This document shows, in pieces, positions 28,407 to 38,066 of a stretch of 64,000 nucleotides of DNA. The notes under the pieces are model-generated. The model was not told where the DNA came from. It searched no databases and saw only the letters and a list, made by a program, of their open reading frames with translations. Origin of the DNA: Pseudomonas putida (GTDB taxonomy: Bacteria > Pseudomonadota > Gammaproteobacteria > Pseudomonadales > Pseudomonadaceae); contig NZ_JANHLE010000006.1 of assembly GCF_028682475.1 (NCBI RefSeq), positions 124,001 through 188,000 of the forward strand, written 5' to 3'. A program made the translations under genes and the position numbers. The first letter of the stretch is position 1. The number at the start of each line of letters is the position of its first letter.

Positions 28407-29420
28407 TCATTTAGGAAATATTTCCATTAATCGTGCAGCGATCCGCTCCAGCGGGCGAATTTCCATTGCCGCGTCGATCGCCGCCGCAGCCTTGGGCATG
28501 CCGTATACGGCGCTGCTGTGTTGGTCCTGAGCAATGGTCAGGAAGTTCTGCTGGCGCATCAGCTTCAGGCCCTGGGCGCCATCGCGTCCCATGCCGGTGA
28601 GCAGCACGCCAACTGCGTCGCCTCGCCAGTAGCGGGCCACGCTTTCAAAAAACACGTCGATCGAAGGCCGGTAGATTTCGTTTACCGGTTCGGCGGTGTA
28701 GGCCAAAGTGCCGTTCTTGAGCAAGCGGATGTGGTGGTTGGTGCCTGCCAGCAACACCTGCCCGGGCTGCGGCGGCTCGCCTTCGCAGGCCAGGCGTACC
28801 GGTAAACCCGAAGCACTGCTGAGCCATTCGGCCATGCCTGCGGCAAACACCTGGTCAACGTGCTGGACCAGCACGATGGCGGCAGGAAAGGCCTGTGGCA
28901 AGCCCTTGAGCAAGACTTCCAGGGCCGCCGGGCCACCCGCTGATGAGCCGATGGCGACCAGCCCCTGGCGTTGCGCCACCTCACGCAAAGGCGCAGTCAG
29001 TGGCCGCGGCGTGTTGCTGCGCTGCTGGCCAATCAACCAGCCGATATTGAGAATCTTGCGCAGCAGCGGTGCGGCCGCTTCCCTGGGGTCGCCAGCACCC
29101 AGAGCCGGGGTATCGACCACATCCAGCGCGCCATGGCCCATGGCTTCGAATACCCGGTGGACATTCTGCTGCCGGTCGACGGTGACAATCACGATGGCGC
29201 AGGGCGTCTCGGCCATGATCCGCCGGGTCGCCTCGACGCCATCCATGACCGGCATGATCAGGTCCATCAGGATCAGGTCCGGCGTCTGTTCGGCGCACAG
29301 CTTCACCGCCTCGGCGCCATTGCTGGCAACCCAGAGCACCTGGTGCATGGGTTCGAACGCCAGCGCCCGGCGCAGCGCCTCCACGGCCATGGGCATGTCG
29401 TTGACGATAGCGATCTTCAT
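28407..29420 (-). CDS. wspF: CheB-like methylesterase WspF
   Basis: A 337-residue chemotaxis-type methylesterase with an N-terminal receiver domain (Asp53 in LILMDLIMP) and a C-terminal CheB domain. The catalytic set is visible: Ser in [12 protein letters not shown], His in [10 protein letters not shown] and Asp in [13 protein letters not shown]. It should remove methyl groups from WspA and turn the pathway down; loss of WspF is known to give wrinkly, high cyclic-di-GMP colonies. The start ATG overlaps the wspE stop as ATGA. Confidence 0.96.
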   Translation of the reverse strand: MKIAIVNDMPMAVEALRRALAFEPMHQVLWVASNGAEAVKLCAEQTPDLILMDLIMPVMDGVEATRRIMAETPCAIVIVTVDRQQNVHRVFEAMGHGALDVVDTPALGAGDPREAAAPLLRKILNIGWLIGQQRSNTPRPLTAPLREVAQRQGLVAIGSSAGGPAALEVLLKGLPQAFPAAIVLVQHVDQVFAAGMAEWLSSASGLPVRLACEGEPPQPGQVLLAGTNHHIRLLKNGTLAYTAEPVNEIYRPSIDVFFESVARYWRGDAVGVLLTGMGRDGAQGLKLMRQQNFLTIAQDQHSSAVYGMPKAAAAIDAAMEIRPLERIAARLMEIFPK

Positions 29421-31702
29421 CCCTGGGCTCCCCCGATCAACTCAACCACAGCATCAAGCAAGGCGTCATCGTGGAAACTGGCCTTGGCCAAATAGTAGTC
29501 GGCTCCAGCGTCCAGTCCACGGCGGCGATCTTCTTCACGGTCCTTGTAGGAGACCACCATGACCGGCAGCGTCTGCAGGCGGCTATCGCGACGCAACAAG
29601 GTGACCAGCTCGATACCATCCATTCGCGGCATGTCGATGTCGGTAATCAGCAGGTCGAAATCCTCACTGCGCAAGGCGTTCCAACCGTCCATGCCATCGA
29701 CCGCGACCGCCACCTCATAACCACGGTTGCTCAGCAGCTTGCGCTGCAGCTCGCGCACGGTCAGCGAGTCATCGACCACCAGGATGCGCTTGCGCGCCGC
29801 CTCGCGGGTATTGCGCTGGCCACGCTCGATACGCTCAAGGCGACCGGTACTCAAGAGCTTATCGACCGATCGCAGCAGGTCTTCAACGTCGATGATCAGC
29901 ACTACGCTGCCATCATCGAGCAGCGCACCCGATGAAATATCCTGAATCTTGCCCAGCCGCGCATCGAGCGGCATCACCACCAGCACCCGCTCGCCGACCA
30001 GGCGCTCGACCGCCACGCCGTAGAGCATCTCGCGCTCGCGGATGACCACCACTTTGATCGCTTCTCCGCTGGCCTGGCTTGGCGGGCGATTGAGCAATTG
30101 GCTGGCCGTGACCAGGCCGATGTGCCGGCCTTCATGCCAGAAGTGCTGGCGCCCCTCAATCTGTACGATGGCCTCGGTCGGCAGCTCCAGGGTGCGTTCT
30201 ATGTGCGCCAGGGGGAAGGCATAAGCCTCGGCAGCGACCTCGACCACCAGGCTGCGCACCACCGACAGGGTCAGCGGCACTTCCAGGTGGAAACTGCTGC
30301 CCTGGCCACTGGTCTGGCTCAACACGATCGAGCCGCGCAATTGACGGACCATATGCTGCACGGCGTCCAGACCAACGCCACGTCCGGACACTTCAGTGAC
30401 CTGGTCGCGCAGGCTGAAGCCTGGCAGGAACAGGAAGGTCAGCAGCTCCGCTTCGCTCATCTGCGCCACGGTTTCGGCCGGCGACAGCTGGCGCTCGACA
30501 ATGCTCTGGCGCAAGCGCTGCAGGTCCACGCCAGCACCGTCATCGCTAAGCTCGAGCACCAGCAGGCCAGCCTGATGCGATGCCCGCAAGCGGATATGCC
30601 CTTCCTGCGATTTGCCGGCCAGCAGCCGTCGCTCAGGCAGCTCGATGCCGTGGTCCACGGCATTGCGCAGCAAGTGGGTCAGCGGTGCTTCCAGTTTTTC
30701 CAGGACATCGCGATCCACCTGGGTCTTTTCGCCTTCGATCTCCAGGCGCACCTGTTTGCCCAGCGAGCGCCCCAGGTCGCGAACCATCCGGCTCTGTCCG
30801 GTGAGCACATCGGCAAACGGTCGCATGCGGCATGCCAGGGCGGTGTCATACAGCAGTTGTGCGCGTTGGCTGGCTTGCCAGCCGAACTCATCGAGGTCGG
30901 CGGCCTGTTGCAGCAGTAGCTGCTGGGTTTGTCCCAGCAGTTGCTGGGCCTGAGCCAGGGCTTCCTGAACTTCGGCGCTCTGACCGCTGGCTTGCAGCTG
31001 GTTTTTCAGGCCATCGAGGGCGCGAACACTCTGGCTGTGCATACGCTTGAGGCGCTGCAAGGTGGCCAGGTACGGTTTGAAGCGCTGGGTTTCGACCAAC
31101 GCCTTGCTCGACAGGTCGAGCAGGCTGTTCAAGCGTTCGGCGGTAACCCGCAGGATCCGCTCGCCGCCTTCAGCGGTGCGCTTACCCTTGCGCGGGACAG
31201 GGACCTCGGGTTCGGCGTCGGGCAGTAGCGGCTCGATCAGCGGCTCCGCCATCACCGGCTCAGGCTCAAGCCTGGGCAGCGCCGCAGGGGGCGCGCTAAT
31301 CGTCAGCGTAGCGGCCGGGTCCAGCAGTCCCGTCATCTGCACGAGAAATGCCTGGACCGCAGGCTCAATGGCCACGTCGCCAGGGGTCGCGATACGCATC
31401 AGCAGGTCGGTGCCTTGCAGCAAGGCATCGATATGTTCGGCGCGCAGCACTAACCGGCCTTCCTGTGCACCGACCAGGCAATCTTCCATGACATGGGCAA
31501 CGCTGACCCCGGCATCGACGCCAACAATCCGCGCTGCACCCTTGAGCGAATGCGCCGCGCGCATGCAGGCTTCCAGTTGATCGGCCTGGGTCGGGTTGCG
31601 CTCCAACGCCAGCAGGCCGGCGCTGAGCACCTGGGTCTGGGCCTCGGCCTCCAGGCTGAACAGTTCGAGCAGCGACGCATCGCGCATTTGCTCTGGGGTC
31701 AT
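29417..31702 (-). CDS. wspE: Hybrid CheA-type histidine kinase WspE
   Basis: A 761-residue kinase. Order of domains: HPt (His51 in [13 protein letters not shown]), a long Pro- and Glu-rich linker, dimerisation and HATPase regions ([35 protein letters not shown]), CheW-like regulatory domain and a C-terminal receiver (Asp688 in [13 protein letters not shown]). It should take signal from WspA and pass phosphate to WspR and WspF. Both ends overlap neighbours as ATGA, showing tight coupling in the operon. Confidence 0.96.
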   Translation of the reverse strand: MTPEQMRDASLLELFSLEAEAQTQVLSAGLLALERNPTQADQLEACMRAAHSLKGAARIVGVDAGVSVAHVMEDCLVGAQEGRLVLRAEHIDALLQGTDLLMRIATPGDVAIEPAVQAFLVQMTGLLDPAATLTISAPPAALPRLEPEPVMAEPLIEPLLPDAEPEVPVPRKGKRTAEGGERILRVTAERLNSLLDLSSKALVETQRFKPYLATLQRLKRMHSQSVRALDGLKNQLQASGQSAEVQEALAQAQQLLGQTQQLLLQQAADLDEFGWQASQRAQLLYDTALACRMRPFADVLTGQSRMVRDLGRSLGKQVRLEIEGEKTQVDRDVLEKLEAPLTHLLRNAVDHGIELPERRLLAGKSQEGHIRLRASHQAGLLVLELSDDGAGVDLQRLRQSIVERQLSPAETVAQMSEAELLTFLFLPGFSLRDQVTEVSGRGVGLDAVQHMVRQLRGSIVLSQTSGQGSSFHLEVPLTLSVVRSLVVEVAAEAYAFPLAHIERTLELPTEAIVQIEGRQHFWHEGRHIGLVTASQLLNRPPSQASGEAIKVVVIREREMLYGVAVERLVGERVLVVMPLDARLGKIQDISSGALLDDGSVVLIIDVEDLLRSVDKLLSTGRLERIERGQRNTREAARKRILVVDDSLTVRELQRKLLSNRGYEVAVAVDGMDGWNALRSEDFDLLITDIDMPRMDGIELVTLLRRDSRLQTLPVMVVSYKDREEDRRRGLDAGADYYLAKASFHDDALLDAVVELIGGAQG

Positions 31703-32361
31703 GAAAGGCTCCGGTTCACTGCAGACAGTACTTGTTCTTCATCCAGCACCCGTACACTGCGCCCACGCCATTGCAGCACCGCGGCAGTAAAGCGCGTTTC
31801 GCCCTGGTCATGCACCAGGCGCTCGGGGTCCAGGCCGTGAATACCGTCCACTTCATCCACCCGCACCACCACCGAACCACCGGCGGCGGCGATGATCAGC
31901 ATGCGCGGCATGACCCGGGCCGATGCGCTGAGCGTGCCGAGCACGTCCAGGCCCAGCAGGTCGGCCAGCGACAGACAGGGCACCAGGGCACCACGCACAT
32001 TGGCGACGCCCTGTAATGCCCGCGAGCGCTGATGAGGCAACGAATGGACCGGCTGCAACGGCGCAACCTCGACCAGACAACGGGTCGCCAGCGCAAGCCA
32101 TTCTTCCCCCAGACGGAACAGCAGCATCGAACGACCGCTGCGCTCCTCCTGCACCTGTGCCTGCTCATGGGCATCCTGAGCCAACGAGTAACGGTCCAGC
32201 AGGCGAGTCGCGGCGCTGGCATAGGCATCGCAATTGCGGCAGTGGATATGTTCGGCCAGCAGCGGGCAGCTTTTATCACCGCGCACACCGATCCGGTTCC
32301 AGCAGTCATCAATGCTGGCGGCATCTGCAGCAACCACTCGCACCTGTTGCTCTCCCTTCAT
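31699..32361 (-). CDS. wspD: CheW-like coupling protein WspD
   Basis: A 220-residue adaptor. The C-terminal two-thirds is a CheW domain (LLFRLGEEWLALATRCLVEVAP, then NVRGALVPCLSLADLLG) that links receptor and kinase. The N-terminal 50 residues contain four cysteines, C20, C32, C41 and C44, in a DDCWNRIGVRGDKSC and HCRNC setting; this looks like a small metal-binding or redox element and is absent from WspB. Start and stop overlap wspC and wspE as ATGA. Confidence 0.93.
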   Translation of the reverse strand: MKGEQQVRVVAADAASIDDCWNRIGVRGDKSCPLLAEHIHCRNCDAYASAATRLLDRYSLAQDAHEQAQVQEERSGRSMLLFRLGEEWLALATRCLVEVAPLQPVHSLPHQRSRALQGVANVRGALVPCLSLADLLGLDVLGTLSASARVMPRMLIIAAAGGSVVVRVDEVDGIHGLDPERLVHDQGETRFTAAVLQWRGRSVRVLDEEQVLSAVNRSLS

Positions 32362-33620
32362 TGTTCAGACTCCCGATCAGCCCGCCGTGCAGCGCGTTCC
32401 TGCAGGCGCCGGGCACCGGCGAGATCGCCCTGAGAGGCGAGCAATGCCGCCAGGTGTGCCAAGGCTTCAGCATGCTGCGGATCGAGGTACAGTGCCTTGC
32501 GGTAATGGCTGAGCGCTTCGCCGGTGTCGCCCGCGGTATCACTGAGCAAGCCCAGCCAGTAGAACACCTGGGCATGCGGCGGGTAGTGCTGCAGATAACG
32601 CGCACACGCAGCCTGAGCTTCAGCGCTGCTACCGGCATTGGCCAACCGGGCTATCTGCGCCAGCCATTCGGCATTGCTGTCTGCTACCGCAGGCCTGACC
32701 GGTGTTGGCGCGGCAATGATATTGAACTTGCGCACGGGCACTGGCGACGGGCGTGGTGGATGGCTGGGCGGCGCAGGCAGCGGTGCCACTACCAGCGGTT
32801 TGCTGTTGAACAGCGGCTCACTTTCAGTCTGGCGCACATAGGCGAACGACTGGGCAATACCCAACGGACGCATACCCATGCGCGCCAACAGGCTGCCCTC
32901 GGCCGGGCCGATGAACAGGACACCCTGCTCATGAATCAGGCCCTTGAGCACTTCGAACACCCGTTGCTGGGTGGGCAGATCGAAATAGATCAGCAGATTG
33001 CGGCAGAACACAAAGTCATAGCTGCCCGCCCGGGCCTTCAATGCCGGGTCAAGCACGTTACCCACCTGCAACTTGACCTGTTGGCGGACTCGTTCATGAA
33101 CGATGTGCCCGTCGTCACTTTGGTCGAAATGCCGCTGGCGAAACTCCAGCTGCGAACCACGAAAGGAATTGCGCCCGTACAGCCCCTGTTCGGCCCGATT
33201 GATCGACAGCGGACTGATGTCGATGCCATCGACCCGGAACGAGTTGCCGGCAATGCCGGCGTCAAGCAAGGTCATGGCGATGGAGTACGGCTCCTCACCG
33301 GTGGAACACGGCAGGCTGAGGATACGCAGCGGCCGCGTCCCGGCCAGCTCGGCCAGACGTTTGCTGGCCAGGCCTGCCAGCGCCGTGAACGATTCCGGAT
33401 AACGAAAGAACCAGGTCTCCGGCACAATCACCGCTTCGATCAGCGCCTGCTGTTCCGCCGTCGATTGCTGCAAGCGCAACCAGTAGTCATCCAGGTCGCA
33501 GGCATCCAGTGCGGTGCAACGCTGGCGCAGCGCACGCTCGACCATCGGCGCACCGACCGAGGCGACGTCCAGACCGATGCGCTCTTGCAAGAAGCGGAAA
33601 AACCGCTGTTGATTGCTCAT
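32358..33620 (-). CDS. wspC: CheR-type methyltransferase WspC with TPR tail
   Basis: A 420-residue protein. The N-terminal CheR domains bind SAM (LSLPCSTGEEPYSIAM, DISPLSINRAEQG and the FCRNLLIYF motif) and should methylate glutamates of WspA. A Pro-rich linker is followed by tetratricopeptide-type repeats (ARYLQHYPPHAQVFYWLGLL; SHYRKALYLDPQHAEALAHL). The frame extends five codons upstream, but the ATG at 33620 overlaps the wspB stop as ATGA and starts MSNQQRFFRFLQ. It opposes WspF in receptor adaptation. Confidence 0.94.
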   Translation of the reverse strand: MSNQQRFFRFLQERIGLDVASVGAPMVERALRQRCTALDACDLDDYWLRLQQSTAEQQALIEAVIVPETWFFRYPESFTALAGLASKRLAELAGTRPLRILSLPCSTGEEPYSIAMTLLDAGIAGNSFRVDGIDISPLSINRAEQGLYGRNSFRGSQLEFRQRHFDQSDDGHIVHERVRQQVKLQVGNVLDPALKARAGSYDFVFCRNLLIYFDLPTQQRVFEVLKGLIHEQGVLFIGPAEGSLLARMGMRPLGIAQSFAYVRQTESEPLFNSKPLVVAPLPAPPSHPPRPSPVPVRKFNIIAAPTPVRPAVADSNAEWLAQIARLANAGSSAEAQAACARYLQHYPPHAQVFYWLGLLSDTAGDTGEALSHYRKALYLDPQHAEALAHLAALLASQGDLAGARRLQERAARRADRESEQ

Positions 33621-34153
33621 TGCCGCTCCCGACACTCACTTGCCTGGTGCTCAGGCAAGGGGTACAGCAGCGCCCGTACGGCGTCGCTGAGCAGGTCCTG
33701 CACGCTGATGCGTTGCACCAGCCCATGGGCATCCTCACGCACCGGTCCCAGGTAAGGCGCCTGCTGATTGTCCAGGCCGTAGGGCTGGAACGCTTCGGGC
33801 AGGCAACGCAGGGTATCGGTGGCCTGTTCAAGGATCAGCCCCAGCAACAGGTCGGGCCGCAGCGGATCAACCCGGTAGTGCACCAATACCAGGCGGGTAC
33901 TGGTGCGCACCGGAGCCGGCAGGCCGAAACTCAAGGCGCCGACGTCGATCACCGGTACCAGCGCACCGCGATGCGCCAGCACCCCGGCCACCCACTCCGG
34001 TGTCTGCGCGATAGGTTTGAGCGGCAAGCGCGGCAAGACTTCGACGACCTCATGGGCGTCGAGCGCAAAGCGCTGCTCTCCGATTCTGAACAACAGGTAC
34101 AAGGTCCCGTGAGAGCTCGCGTCCTGGCTGCGGCGGGGCTGAAGGTCGGTCAT
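33617..34153 (-). CDS. wspB: CheW-like coupling protein WspB
   Basis: A 178-residue CheW domain protein (LYLLFRIGEQRFALDAHEVVE, the GVLAHRGALVPVIDVGALSFG core and a C-terminal VQRISVQDLLSDAV helix). It is one of two couplers in the Wsp system. The frame is open to a GTG at 34189, which lies inside wspA; the ATG at 34153, seven bases after the wspA stop, is preferred although its ribosome site is weak, so it may depend on coupling to wspA translation. Confidence 0.92.
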   Translation of the reverse strand: MTDLQPRRSQDASSHGTLYLLFRIGEQRFALDAHEVVEVLPRLPLKPIAQTPEWVAGVLAHRGALVPVIDVGALSFGLPAPVRTSTRLVLVHYRVDPLRPDLLLGLILEQATDTLRCLPEAFQPYGLDNQQAPYLGPVREDAHGLVQRISVQDLLSDAVRALLYPLPEHQASECRERQ

Positions 34154-34160
34154 CGGCGGG

Positions 34161-35783
34161 TCAGACTTTGAACCGCGATACACCGCCACGCAGGCCGCTC
34201 GCCACCTGACTCAGCTCATCGATGGCAAAGCTTGCCTGACGCAGCGATTCCACGGTCTGGCTGCTGGCATCGCCCAGTTGCGCCAGGGCGTGGTTGATCT
34301 GCTCGGCACCGGTGGCCTGGGCCTGCATCCCTTCATTGACCATCAACACCCGCGGCGCCAGGGCCTGGACCTGATGGATGATCTGGCTCAGTTGCTCACC
34401 GACCTGCTGCACTTCGAACATGCCACGGCGCACCTCTTCCGAGAACTTGTCCATGCCCATGACCCCGGCGGAGACTGCCGACTGGATCTCGCGGACCATC
34501 TGTTCGATGTCATAGGTGGCGACGGCGGTCTGGTCGGCCAGGCGCCGGACCTCAGTGGCTACCACGGCAAAGCCGCGACCGTATTCGCCGGCCTTTTCCG
34601 CCTCGATGGCGGCATTGAGCGAAAGCAGGTTGGTCTGGTCGGCGACCTTGACGATGGTCACCACCACCTGATTGATGTTGCCAGCCTTCTCGTTGAGGAT
34701 CGCCAGCTTGTTGTTGACCAGGTCGGCGGCGCCCATTACCTGGTGCATGGTCTCTTCCATGCGCGCCAGGCCCTGCTGACCGGAGCCGGCGAGGATCGAC
34801 GCCTGATCGGCGGCCGAGGTGACTTCGGTCATGGTCCGTACCAGGTCACGGGAGGTGGCGGCGATTTCCCGCGAGGTGGCGCCGATTTCCGTGGTGGTGG
34901 CAGCGGTTTCGGTGGCAGTCGCCTGCTGTTGCTTGGAGGTCGCGGCGATCTCGGTCACCGACGTGGTCACTTGCACCGAAGAGCGCTGGGCCTGGGACAC
35001 CAGATTGGTCAGCTCGCCCATCATCTCGTTGAACCCGGTTTCCACGGCGCCGAACTCATCCTTGCGATCGAGCGTCATGCGCACACTGAGGTCACCGCTG
35101 CGGAGTTTGTCCAGGGCATGCACGATACGTTGCATCGGCGCAGTGATGGCCCGCATCAGCAGCAGGCCACAAATGGCGGCGGCGATAATCGCCAGGACCA
35201 GGGAAATGATCATGCTCACCTTGGCCGTGACCACCGCACCGACGATCGAATCGGCCGCCTCTTCGGCCGAGTGCCGGTTGCGCTCGATCACAGAATTGAG
35301 GTGCTTGCGGCCCGTGCTCCATGCCGGCGTCAGTACGTCTTCGATCAATTGTCGGGCCTGGGCGTAGTCCTTGCGCGTATAGGCTTCAAGCACCGTCTCG
35401 ACGGCCTTGGTATAGGCATCTTCGAGGCGGCCGAACTCTTCGAAGTTGGCCTGATCGTCGGGATTCTGGATAGTTGCCTGGTAACTGGCCATGTGCTGCT
35501 TGAGGCGATCTTCGAAGTCCTTGTACTGCGCCTTGTCGGTCGCAGTTAGCTCGCGCTGCCCGCTCAGGCCCACCAGCTGCTGGGTCAACACATAACTGTC
35601 GACCCAGGCACTGCGGATCATCGAACTGTAGTAAACCCCGGGGATGCTGTCGGTCCGCACCGCTTCCTCATCGGACTCGATGGTCACCAGGCGCGAATAG
35701 GCCGCAACCACCATCAACAGCATGATGGCGATAATCACGGCGAAGCTCGCCAGGATCCGTTGGCGCAAGGTCCAGTTTTTCAC
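34161..35783 (-). CDS. wspA: Methyl-accepting receptor WspA
   Basis: A 540-residue membrane receptor for surface contact. TM1 (residues 11-31), a four-helix periplasmic domain of about 150 residues, TM2 (about 188-212), a HAMP domain ([22 protein letters not shown]) and the cytoplasmic signalling coiled coil follow. The hairpin tip carries the very conserved [20 protein letters not shown] stretch. It is the first gene of the seven-gene cluster. A TATACT box about 43 bases upstream of the ATG may be its -10 element. Confidence 0.96.
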   Translation of the reverse strand: MKNWTLRQRILASFAVIIAIMLLMVVAAYSRLVTIESDEEAVRTDSIPGVYYSSMIRSAWVDSYVLTQQLVGLSGQRELTATDKAQYKDFEDRLKQHMASYQATIQNPDDQANFEEFGRLEDAYTKAVETVLEAYTRKDYAQARQLIEDVLTPAWSTGRKHLNSVIERNRHSAEEAADSIVGAVVTAKVSMIISLVLAIIAAAICGLLLMRAITAPMQRIVHALDKLRSGDLSVRMTLDRKDEFGAVETGFNEMMGELTNLVSQAQRSSVQVTTSVTEIAATSKQQQATATETAATTTEIGATSREIAATSRDLVRTMTEVTSAADQASILAGSGQQGLARMEETMHQVMGAADLVNNKLAILNEKAGNINQVVVTIVKVADQTNLLSLNAAIEAEKAGEYGRGFAVVATEVRRLADQTAVATYDIEQMVREIQSAVSAGVMGMDKFSEEVRRGMFEVQQVGEQLSQIIHQVQALAPRVLMVNEGMQAQATGAEQINHALAQLGDASSQTVESLRQASFAIDELSQVASGLRGGVSRFKV

Positions 35784-35825
35784 AGTCAGCCCTCAAGTGT
35801 TCTACGCGAGCAGAAAAATGCGCAG

Positions 35826-35831
35826 AGTATA
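35826..35831 (-). promoter_or_regulatory. Possible -10 box of the wsp operon
   Basis: On the minus strand TATACT lies 43 bases before the wspA start, giving a leader of about 36 nt. No convincing -35 box is seen at the right distance. Confidence 0.3.
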
Positions 35832-35912
35832 GCCCAGGCACCCCGGGCTTTTGCGGCTGACTTTCAGGCTGGATCGGCGCTGGTTGACCTTATCCAGGCC
35901 TCTGCCCCGTAA

Positions 35913-36599
35913 TTATTGAGCGATGGCCTGTTTCACCTGATTCTCCAGCTCGGCTTTCAACGCCGGATCGAGCTTGAGCTGACGGGCCAGTTCGTCAAGA
36001 TAAGCCCGCTCCATGAAATGTTCCTCGTCAACCAGCATGACGCTGGCGATGTACATCTCGGCGGCCATCTCCGGCGTGCGGGCGGCACGCGCCACATCGG
36101 CCGGGTCCAGCGGTTTGTTCAGCTCGGCGTGCAACCAGTGCTGCAGTTCCTGGTCGCTGGAGAGTTTGACGAACTCGCCCTCGATCAACGCCCGTTCGCG
36201 CTCGTCGACGTGGCCATCGGACTTGGCCGCGGCCACCAGAGCCTTGAGGATTGCCTGGCTGTGCTGTTCGACCTGGGCAGGTGGCAGGCGATCGAGGGTC
36301 TGGGGTTCAACCGGCGCCGTGGCGCCCTGGTTGGCCTGCCAATTGCCGTAGGCCTTGTACGCCAGCACGCCAAGCGCAGCCAGGCCGCCGTAGGTCAGGG
36401 CTTTGCCGCCGTACTTGCGGGCTTTTTTGCTGCCCATCAGCAGGCCCATGGCGCCTGCCGCCAGGGCCCCGCCACCGGCACCGGAAAGCAGGCTGCCAAG
36501 GCCACCTGAGGATTTTCCGGCTGCACTTTTACCAGCCTGGTTCTGCAGCAGGTCCTGACCGGATTTGAGCAATTGATCGAGCAAGCCACGGGTGTTCAT
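35913..36599 (-). CDS. DUF533 (TerB-like) protein
   Basis: A 228-residue protein. The first part has an amphipathic helix (LLDQLLKSGQDLLQ), a Gly/Ser/Ala-rich stretch and a short hydrophobic segment (LTYGGLAALGVLAYKAYG). The C-terminal 120 residues form the DUF533 domain, related to the tellurite-resistance TerB fold, seen as LVAAAKSDGHVDERERALI and a later LVDEEHFMERAYLDELA. DUF533 proteins are usually membrane-associated with unknown role. The frame reads on upstream, but GGAGG lies before the ATG at 36599. It is divergent from the polyamine operon. Confidence 0.85.
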   Translation of the reverse strand: MNTRGLLDQLLKSGQDLLQNQAGKSAAGKSSGGLGSLLSGAGGGALAAGAMGLLMGSKKARKYGGKALTYGGLAALGVLAYKAYGNWQANQGATAPVEPQTLDRLPPAQVEQHSQAILKALVAAAKSDGHVDERERALIEGEFVKLSSDQELQHWLHAELNKPLDPADVARAARTPEMAAEMYIASVMLVDEEHFMERAYLDELARQLKLDPALKAELENQVKQAIAQ

Positions 36600-36814
36600 C
36601 GGGCACCTCCAAGGACGGGAAACAAACCCCAAGAGTACTGCCGCAAGCTGAAGCCAGGCTGAATGCATTTGCTTCCAGATGTTGCCCAACAGATACAAAA
36701 ACGACATGGCTGAACGAGCAACTGGAATAGACCCGGATATCAGCACTACGCTTAATACGATATGCCAGCGCTTTCATGACTGCCCCGATCATAATTTGAA
36801 CAAGAGGGAACACC

Positions 36815-37966
36815 ATGCTCGTGAACAAGATCGCCCTGCTCAGCACCCTGAGCACCGCCCTGCTGGCCAGCGCCAGCCTGCAGGCCGCTGAACCGCTGAA
36901 AGCTGTAGGCGCCGGTGAAGGCCAGCTGGATATTGTCGCCTGGCCCGGTTACATCGAACGCGGTGAAAGTGACAAGGCCTACGACTGGGTCAGCGGTTTC
37001 GAGAAGGAAACCGGTTGCAAGGTCAGCGTCAAGACCGCCGCCACTTCCGACGAGATGGTCAGTTTGATGACCAAGGGCGGTTACGACCTGGTCACCGCCT
37101 CGGGTGACGCCTCGCTGCGCCTGGTTGCCGGCAAGCGCGTGCAACCGATCAATACGGCGCTGATCCCGAACTGGAAGAACCTCGATCCCCGGCTCAAGGA
37201 CGGCGCCTGGTATGTGGTCAACAATCAGGTATACGGCACCCCCTACCAGTGGGGCCCTAACGTACTGCTGTACAACACCAATGTGTTCAAGGAAGCACCC
37301 ACCAGCTGGGGCGTGGTGTTCGAACCGCAGAACCTGCCGGACGGCAAGCCGAACAAAGGGCGGGTACAGGCTTACGACGGGCCGATCTACATTGCCGATG
37401 CGGCGTTGTACCTGAAGTCGGCCAAGCCTGAACTGGGTATCAATAATCCTTACGAACTCAACGAAACCCAATACAAGGCGGTGCTCGACCTGCTGCGCCA
37501 GCAACAGCCGCTGATCCATCGCTACTGGCATGATGCAACCGTGCAGATGAGCGACGTGAAAAACGAGGGCGTAGTCGCTTCCAGTTCCTGGGGCTATATG
37601 GTCAACACCCTGAAGGCCGACAAGCAGCCCGTGTCGTCGACCATTCCCAAGGAAGGCGCCACCGGCTGGGCCGATACCACCATGCTGCATGCCGAGGCCA
37701 AGCACCCCAACTGCGCCTATAAATGGATGGACTGGTCGCTGCAACCCAAGGTCCAGGGCGACGTGGCCGCCTGGTTCGGCTCGCTGCCGGCGGTACCGGC
37801 AGCCTGTACCGGCAGTGAGTTGCTCGGTGCCGAAGGCTGCAAGACCAATGGTTTCGACAACTTCGACAAGATCGCCTTCTGGAAAACCCCGCAAGCCGAG
37901 GGTGGCAAGTTCGTGCCTTATAGCCGCTGGACCCAGGACTACATCGCGATCATGGGTGGGCGTTAG
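36815..37966 (+). CDS. Polyamine-type ABC transporter substrate-binding protein (YdcS-like)
   Basis: A 383-residue periplasmic binding protein with a cleaved signal peptide (ASLQAAEP, about residue 25). The LDIVAWPGYIERGE start and GYDLVTASGDASLRLVAGKRVQPIN segment place it in the PotD/PotF group, closest in layout to E. coli YdcS. Trp and Asp residues that line polyamine pockets are present (NQVYGTPYQWGPNVLLYN). It heads an operon with ATPase, two permeases, an aminobutyraldehyde dehydrogenase and a spermidine dehydrogenase, so a polyamine or aminoaldehyde ligand is likely. A REP pair separates it from the ATPase gene. Confidence 0.88.
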   Translation: MLVNKIALLSTLSTALLASASLQAAEPLKAVGAGEGQLDIVAWPGYIERGESDKAYDWVSGFEKETGCKVSVKTAATSDEMVSLMTKGGYDLVTASGDASLRLVAGKRVQPINTALIPNWKNLDPRLKDGAWYVVNNQVYGTPYQWGPNVLLYNTNVFKEAPTSWGVVFEPQNLPDGKPNKGRVQAYDGPIYIADAALYLKSAKPELGINNPYELNETQYKAVLDLLRQQQPLIHRYWHDATVQMSDVKNEGVVASSSWGYMVNTLKADKQPVSSTIPKEGATGWADTTMLHAEAKHPNCAYKWMDWSLQPKVQGDVAAWFGSLPAVPAACTGSELLGAEGCKTNGFDNFDKIAFWKTPQAEGGKFVPYSRWTQDYIAIMGGR

Positions 37967-37973
37967 CGCACTT

Positions 37974-38039
37974 ATCGCGGGGCAAGCCCGCTCCCACCGG
38001 CCCGGTGAAATACCGGTGGGAGCGGGCTTGCCCCGCGAT
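37974..38039. repeat. REP pair 4, inside the polyamine operon
   Basis: Inverted arms based on GCGGGGCAAGCCCGC, extended at the inner end to CCACCGG and CCGGTGG. It lies seven bases after the binding-protein stop and 27 bases before the ATPase start, the place where E. coli malE-malF carries REPs that raise the level of the binding-protein mRNA. Confidence 0.85.
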
Positions 38040-38066
38040 CCAGTCTAGAGAGCGGGAGCACCCCAT

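Noticed and set aside
32016..33755. 579-codon plus-strand frame opposite wspC and wspD
   Set aside because: The minus-strand genes are recognisable CheR and CheW proteins with interlocking ATGA overlaps; the antisense frame is a shadow.
34278..35549. 423-codon plus-strand frame, Gly- and His-rich, opposite wspA
   Set aside because: It mirrors the helical, Ala-rich wspA coding pattern and has no independent support.
35832..35849. AGCCC / GGGCT inverted repeat as a terminator for the DUF533 gene
   Set aside because: The stem is only five bases and no T run follows in the direction of that gene; it more likely overlaps the wspA promoter region.
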